This document shows, in pieces, positions 60,630-64,000 of a stretch of DNA of 64,000 nt. Source of the DNA: Natrinema altunense (GTDB lineage Archaea > Halobacteriota > Halobacteria > Halobacteriales > Natrialbaceae); assembly GCF_000731985.1 (NCBI RefSeq), contig NZ_JNCS01000002.1, positions 1-64,000 of the forward strand, in the 5' to 3' direction. A model generated the notes under the pieces. That model saw only the letters and a program-made list of their open reading frames with translations. It had not been told where the DNA came from and did no database searches. The position numbers and the translations under genes are program-made. The number at the start of each line of letters is the position of its first letter. The stretch's first letter is position 1.

Positions 60630-62440
60630 TGTGCGGTATTATCGCGCGTATCGGCCGCGGCAGCGCGGCGGAGACGCTCCTCTCGGGCCTCGAGAACCTC
60701 GAGTACCGCGGCTACGACTCGGCGGGGATCGCGGTCCAGAACGGGTCCGGCGTCACGGTCCACAAGACGTCCGGCGAAGTGTCCGACCTCAAGTCGTCGC
60801 TCGACGGCCGTCCTCACGGGAACATGGGAATCGGTCACACCCGCTGGAGCACGCACGGGCCGCCGACCGACGAGAACGCCCACCCGCACACCGACACGGC
60901 AGGTGACGTGGCGGTCGTCCACAACGGCGTCATCGACAACTACGACGAACTCAGGGCGGACCTCACCGCGGCGGGCCACGAGTTCGAGAGCGAGACCGAC
61001 ACGGAGGTCATCCCGCACCTCATCGACGAGTACCTGCAGTCGACCGACGACACCGAGCGGGCGGTCCGGAAGGCCGTCGACACGCTCGAGGGGAGTTACG
61101 CGATCGCCGCGATCGTCGACGGCGAGGAGCGCGTCTACGCGGCGCGAAAGGGCTCCCCACTCGTCCTCGGGCTCGACGACGAGGAGTGGTATCTCGCTAG
61201 CGACGTGCCGGCGTTCCTCGATCACACCGACGACGTGATCTATCTCGAGGACGGCGATCTCGTCGTCCTCGAGCCGGACGCCTACCGGATCACCGATCTC
61301 GACGGCACACGGATCGAGCGGTCCGTCGACACCGTCGACTGGGACCCGGACGATGCGGGGAAAGGCGAGTACGACCACTACATGCTCAAGGAGATCGAGA
61401 CGCAGCCGACGGCCCTCTCGAACACGATCGAGGGTCGGATCGATGGTGGGGACGTCGCCTTCGAGGCCCTCCCGCCCGGCTCGTTCGACAGCATCGAGTC
61501 CGTCCAGTTCGTCGCCTGCGGGACGTCGTATCACGCGGCGATGTACGGCGGGCAGTTAGTGCGGGAGGCGGGCGTGCGGGCCGACGTCCTCCGCGCGAGC
61601 GAGTACGAATCCACGGCCGGACCGGTCGACGAGACCACGCTCGTCGTCGCGGTCACGCAGAGCGGCGAAACCGCCGACACCCTCGACGCGGTTCGGCACG
61701 CGGCTGCTCGCGACGCGCGGACGCTCGCCGTCACTAACGTGGTCGGCTCGACCGCCGCACGCGAAACCGACGACGCCGTCTACATCCGCGCCGGCCCGGA
61801 AGTCGGCGTCGCGGCGACGAAGACCTACTCCTCGCAAGCGGTCACGCTCGCCCTGCTCAGCCAGCGCATCGCCGGCGACGTTCCGGACGCGACTCCCGTC
61901 GCGGATCGAGCCGCCATGCTCGAGGCGCTCGAAGCCCTTCCAGCGCACGTCGAGACCGTCCTGGAAAGGGGACGGGCGGAAACGCTCGCCCGGGAACTGC
62001 TCGACAGCGACTCGTACTTCTTCATCGGGCACGGGCTCGGGCACTCGGTGGCGCTCGAGGGCGCGTTGAAGTTCAAGGAGATCACCTACGAGCACGCCGA
62101 AGGGTTCGCCGCCGGGGAGCTGAAACACGGGCCGCTCGCGCTCGTGACCGAAGACACGCCCGTGTTCGCGGTCGCGACCGGCAGCGACGACGACGAGAAG
62201 ACGAAGACGAACGCGATCGAGGCCCAGTCTCGCGGTGCGCCGATCGTCGCCGTCGGCCCGGACGACCAGCCCCTCGCCGACGTCGCCGATGCGCACCTGC
62301 CGGTCCCTGACACCCATCCCGTCTGGGCGGGCTTGCTCGCGAACGTCCAGCTCCAGTTGCTCTCCTACCACGCCGCGACGCAACTCGAGCGCCCGATCGA
62401 CAAGCCGCGCAACCTCGCGAAGAGCGTCACGGTCGAATGA
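60629..62440 (+). CDS. glmS: Glutamine:fructose-6-phosphate aminotransferase
   Basis: 603 residues. It makes glucosamine-6-phosphate, the entry point to UDP-GlcNAc. The N-terminal Cys2 nucleophile (MCGIIARIG), HTRWSTHGPPTDENAHPH and HNGVIDNY define the glutaminase; two SIS domains follow, with ACGTSYHAAMYGG, TQSGETADT and the C-terminal HAEGFAAGELKHGPLAL and AKSVTVE. All catalytic parts are intact, in contrast to the degenerate amidotransferase elsewhere in the locus. It should feed the hexosamine supply of the glycan genes. Confidence 0.96.
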   Translation: MCGIIARIGRGSAAETLLSGLENLEYRGYDSAGIAVQNGSGVTVHKTSGEVSDLKSSLDGRPHGNMGIGHTRWSTHGPPTDENAHPHTDTAGDVAVVHNGVIDNYDELRADLTAAGHEFESETDTEVIPHLIDEYLQSTDDTERAVRKAVDTLEGSYAIAAIVDGEERVYAARKGSPLVLGLDDEEWYLASDVPAFLDHTDDVIYLEDGDLVVLEPDAYRITDLDGTRIERSVDTVDWDPDDAGKGEYDHYMLKEIETQPTALSNTIEGRIDGGDVAFEALPPGSFDSIESVQFVACGTSYHAAMYGGQLVREAGVRADVLRASEYESTAGPVDETTLVVAVTQSGETADTLDAVRHAAARDARTLAVTNVVGSTAARETDDAVYIRAGPEVGVAATKTYSSQAVTLALLSQRIAGDVPDATPVADRAAMLEALEALPAHVETVLERGRAETLARELLDSDSYFFIGHGLGHSVALEGALKFKEITYEHAEGFAAGELKHGPLALVTEDTPVFAVATGSDDDEKTKTNAIEAQSRGAPIVAVGPDDQPLADVADAHLPVPDTHPVWAGLLANVQLQLLSYHAATQLERPIDKPRNLAKSVTVE

Positions 62441-62933
62441 CCGTCCCGCCCGCCGAATAACGCCTTTTTGACGCGTCAGTTCGAAACAGGAACGTCGATT
62501 CTCGAACCGCTACCGTGAGCGATCACGCACGGCCGAACGTCGAGCGCTGCCGTTAGCCCTCCGCGCCGAGGCCGCTGGATCACGCAGCGAGTACACGATG
62601 CCACACCGCTCGAGGGATCGGCAGTGTCCCGTATCGAGGAGTGGGGAGTGTCTGCGGTCGCGACCGCGGCTGTACAGTCGGCGACGGGCGATCCACGGGA
62701 CGGAGCCGCGCGCTCGGTGGCGACGCCCGCACGTTGGTCCTGCAGTCTCGCCGTTCAGCGAACGCGCTCGCCGAGCGGATAGTGGTCAGTTGACGACCCG
62801 GGACTCGAGGCGGTGCCGTCGGCACGGAACCAAACCGGCGTCACTCGGCGGTCGAGCCGGTCGGTGACGCCGACGGACCGATCAACGTTCCGAGATCGCT
62901 ACTAACGAGCAGCGAACGGCGACCGACGCGTCC
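62441..62933. other. Intergenic region after glmS
   Basis: 493 bp between convergent genes. GCCTTTTTGACG shortly after the glmS stop could be a T-rich terminator. Small Arg-rich frames seem spurious. Nothing else is recognised. Confidence 0.45.
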
Positions 62934-63929
62934 CTAACCGTCGGTCGTCTCCGCTGTCACGCGCCGTCTCGTGTCGCCATCGACGTCGACGGTCCGCTCG
63001 TCCGACTCGGTCCCGTCTACGATCACGGTAAACGTGTACTCGCCGTCCTCGCGCTCGAAGTCGACCTCGCTGTTCCGATCGACGGTCTTCCGCTCTTTCC
63101 CCTGCAGACTCAGCGGTTCCCGCTCGAGCGCAACGGTCGCGTTGTCGAGCGGTTCGCCGGTCCCGTCTGCCACGACGAACGTCACCGTACTCCCGTCGTC
63201 GCTCGAGTCGGCAGTGCCCGAGCCGTCGCGTTCCTCCTCGAGCGGCAGCGTGAGCGACGCGTTGCCGCCGTCGATCGCGACGCTGTCTTCCGCGGACAGA
63301 TAGCCGTCCGCGTTCGCGGACACGGCGTAGGTGCCGTTCTCGACCTCCCACGTGGCCTCGCCGTTGCCGCCGGTCGTTTGGCCATCGTCGACGGTCGCGT
63401 TGTGACTGACGGTGGCCCCGTCGACCGGGTTCCCGTCCCGATCTTCCACGGTCACGGTCAACGTGTGCGGTCCGTCATCGCCGTCGCCGCTGGTGCCGTC
63501 GCTATCGCCGTCCGTCTCGCTGCCATCGGTATCGCCGTCGCTGCGATCCTCGTCCGTTTCGCCGTCGTCGCTGTCGGTGCTCCCCCCGCCGTCGGCGGTG
63601 CTCTCGTTGCCGCCATCGTTGTCATCTCCGCCGTCAGTAGCGGTTCCATCCCCGCTCTCGTCGTTCTCGCCGCTGGTCTCGTCGGTTTCGTTCCCGCTGC
63701 CGGCGTCCGCAGCGCTGTCATCCGACGACTCGACGCCATCGTCGGCCGGCTGATCCGAATCGTCGAATCGGTCAGTGACCGATCCGACGGCGCTACTGAC
63801 GGACGCCCCGCTCGCAGCGAGCACTAACCCGGCCAGCAGGAACACGATCCCACTGACGGTGAGCAGAATCTGCACGCTGCTCCGAATCGATCTGGTCTCC
63901 GTTCGCTGTCGTTTGACATTTCGACGCAT
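62934..63929 (-). CDS. Membrane-anchored acidic surface protein with carboxypeptidase-regulatory-like domains
   Basis: 331 residues. An N-terminal TM (about 20-44, SVQILLTVSGIVFLLAGLVL) is followed by some 100 residues composed almost wholly of Asp, Gly, Ser, Thr and Glu, a spacer typical of haloarchaeal surface proteins. Two beta domains follow: LTVTVEDRDGNPVDGATVSH with YAVSANADGYLSAE, and VTFVVADGTGEPLDNATVAL with GEYTFTVIVDG. These are CarboxypepD_reg/PEGA-like Ig folds. Several Asn-x-Ser/Thr sequons suggest N-glycosylation. Function unknown, probably structural or adhesive. Confidence 0.8.
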   Translation of the reverse strand: MRRNVKRQRTETRSIRSSVQILLTVSGIVFLLAGLVLAASGASVSSAVGSVTDRFDDSDQPADDGVESSDDSAADAGSGNETDETSGENDESGDGTATDGGDDNDGGNESTADGGGSTDSDDGETDEDRSDGDTDGSETDGDSDGTSGDGDDGPHTLTVTVEDRDGNPVDGATVSHNATVDDGQTTGGNGEATWEVENGTYAVSANADGYLSAEDSVAIDGGNASLTLPLEEERDGSGTADSSDDGSTVTFVVADGTGEPLDNATVALEREPLSLQGKERKTVDRNSEVDFEREDGEYTFTVIVDGTESDERTVDVDGDTRRRVTAETTDG

Positions 63930-64000
63930 ACGTGAGCAATTGTGAATCGTGATCGGTTGTTACGTGCGCGCCGTCCCGTCTCCGTCCGCGATCGCCGCGT

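Noticed and set aside
63430-63730. Possible CRISPR-like or tandem repeats in the Asp/Ser/Gly-rich region at the right end
   Set aside because: The repetitiveness comes from GAC/GGC/TCG-type codons of an acidic linker; units vary in length and there are no regular spacers.

Overview
The window reads as a stretch of chromosome from an extremely halophilic archaeon (class Halobacteria). The signs are high GC with strong GC bias at third codon positions, very acidic proteins, twin-arginine (Tat) rather than Sec signal peptides on most secreted proteins, leaderless or short-leader genes behind archaeal TATA boxes, mevalonate-pathway and geranylgeranyl-type lipid genes, an Fpo/Nuo-type complex I without the NADH-oxidising module, and haloarchaeal small-palindrome and IS200/IS605-type debris. 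The genus cannot be fixed from the sequence alone.

Layout. 1-1640: decayed transposon ends, a cupin gene broken by one in-frame amber codon, and an 84-bp MITE-like inverted-repeat element. 1637-8552: housekeeping genes: FEN1 nuclease with a C-terminal PIP box, phosphomevalonate decarboxylase, endonuclease III, a divergent NAD-kinase-like protein, an M28 peptidase and a polyprenyl diphosphate synthase. 8740-12164: small membrane proteins (including a 39-residue one), an NAD(P)-binding protein, a CBS-ParB protein and a DUF4870 protein. 12165-13260: a sharply AT-rich island carrying a Tat-exported, cysteine-rich protein of unknown function plus short ORFs. 13276-14775: a Rossmann-DHH phosphoesterase. 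14822-25319: one minus-strand operon, nuoA-B-CD-H-I-J1-J2-K-L-M-N, with almost every junction overlapping. 25608-29401: purK, purE, ribH and an aspartate-type aminotransferase that carries an in-frame palindromic insertion. 29469-34436: hypothetical genes, tRNA-Gln(TTG), and a potassium module (KhtT/KhtU-like antiporter divergent from a two-TM RCK channel).

35161-62440 is the accessory centrepiece: a roughly 27-kb surface-polysaccharide locus. It holds sugar-nucleotide genes (glmS, a UDP-sugar 6-dehydrogenase, a phosphohexomutase homologue that has lost its catalytic serine), at least four glycosyltransferases (two GT2, one GT4, one DUF354 GT-B) plus a GT-C-like multispanning protein, a Wzx-like flippase, a degenerate asparagine-synthetase-like enzyme, and three Tat-exported putative glycan-active or hydrolytic enzymes (beta-helix protein, polysaccharide deacetylase lipoprotein, aspartoacylase-like protein with a PKD domain). 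It also encodes four winged-helix/HTH regulators, three of them predicted to be membrane-tethered. Many genes here share an ATAATAA-type core promoter about 30 bp from the start codon. The window ends in a membrane-anchored, Asp/Ser/Gly-rich surface protein with carboxypeptidase-regulatory-like beta domains.

A plausible reading is that GlmS feeds hexosamine to UDP-sugars, the dehydrogenase makes an acidic sugar, the transferases build a lipid-linked glycan, the flippase exports it, and the secreted enzymes trim or deacetylate the product outside the cell.
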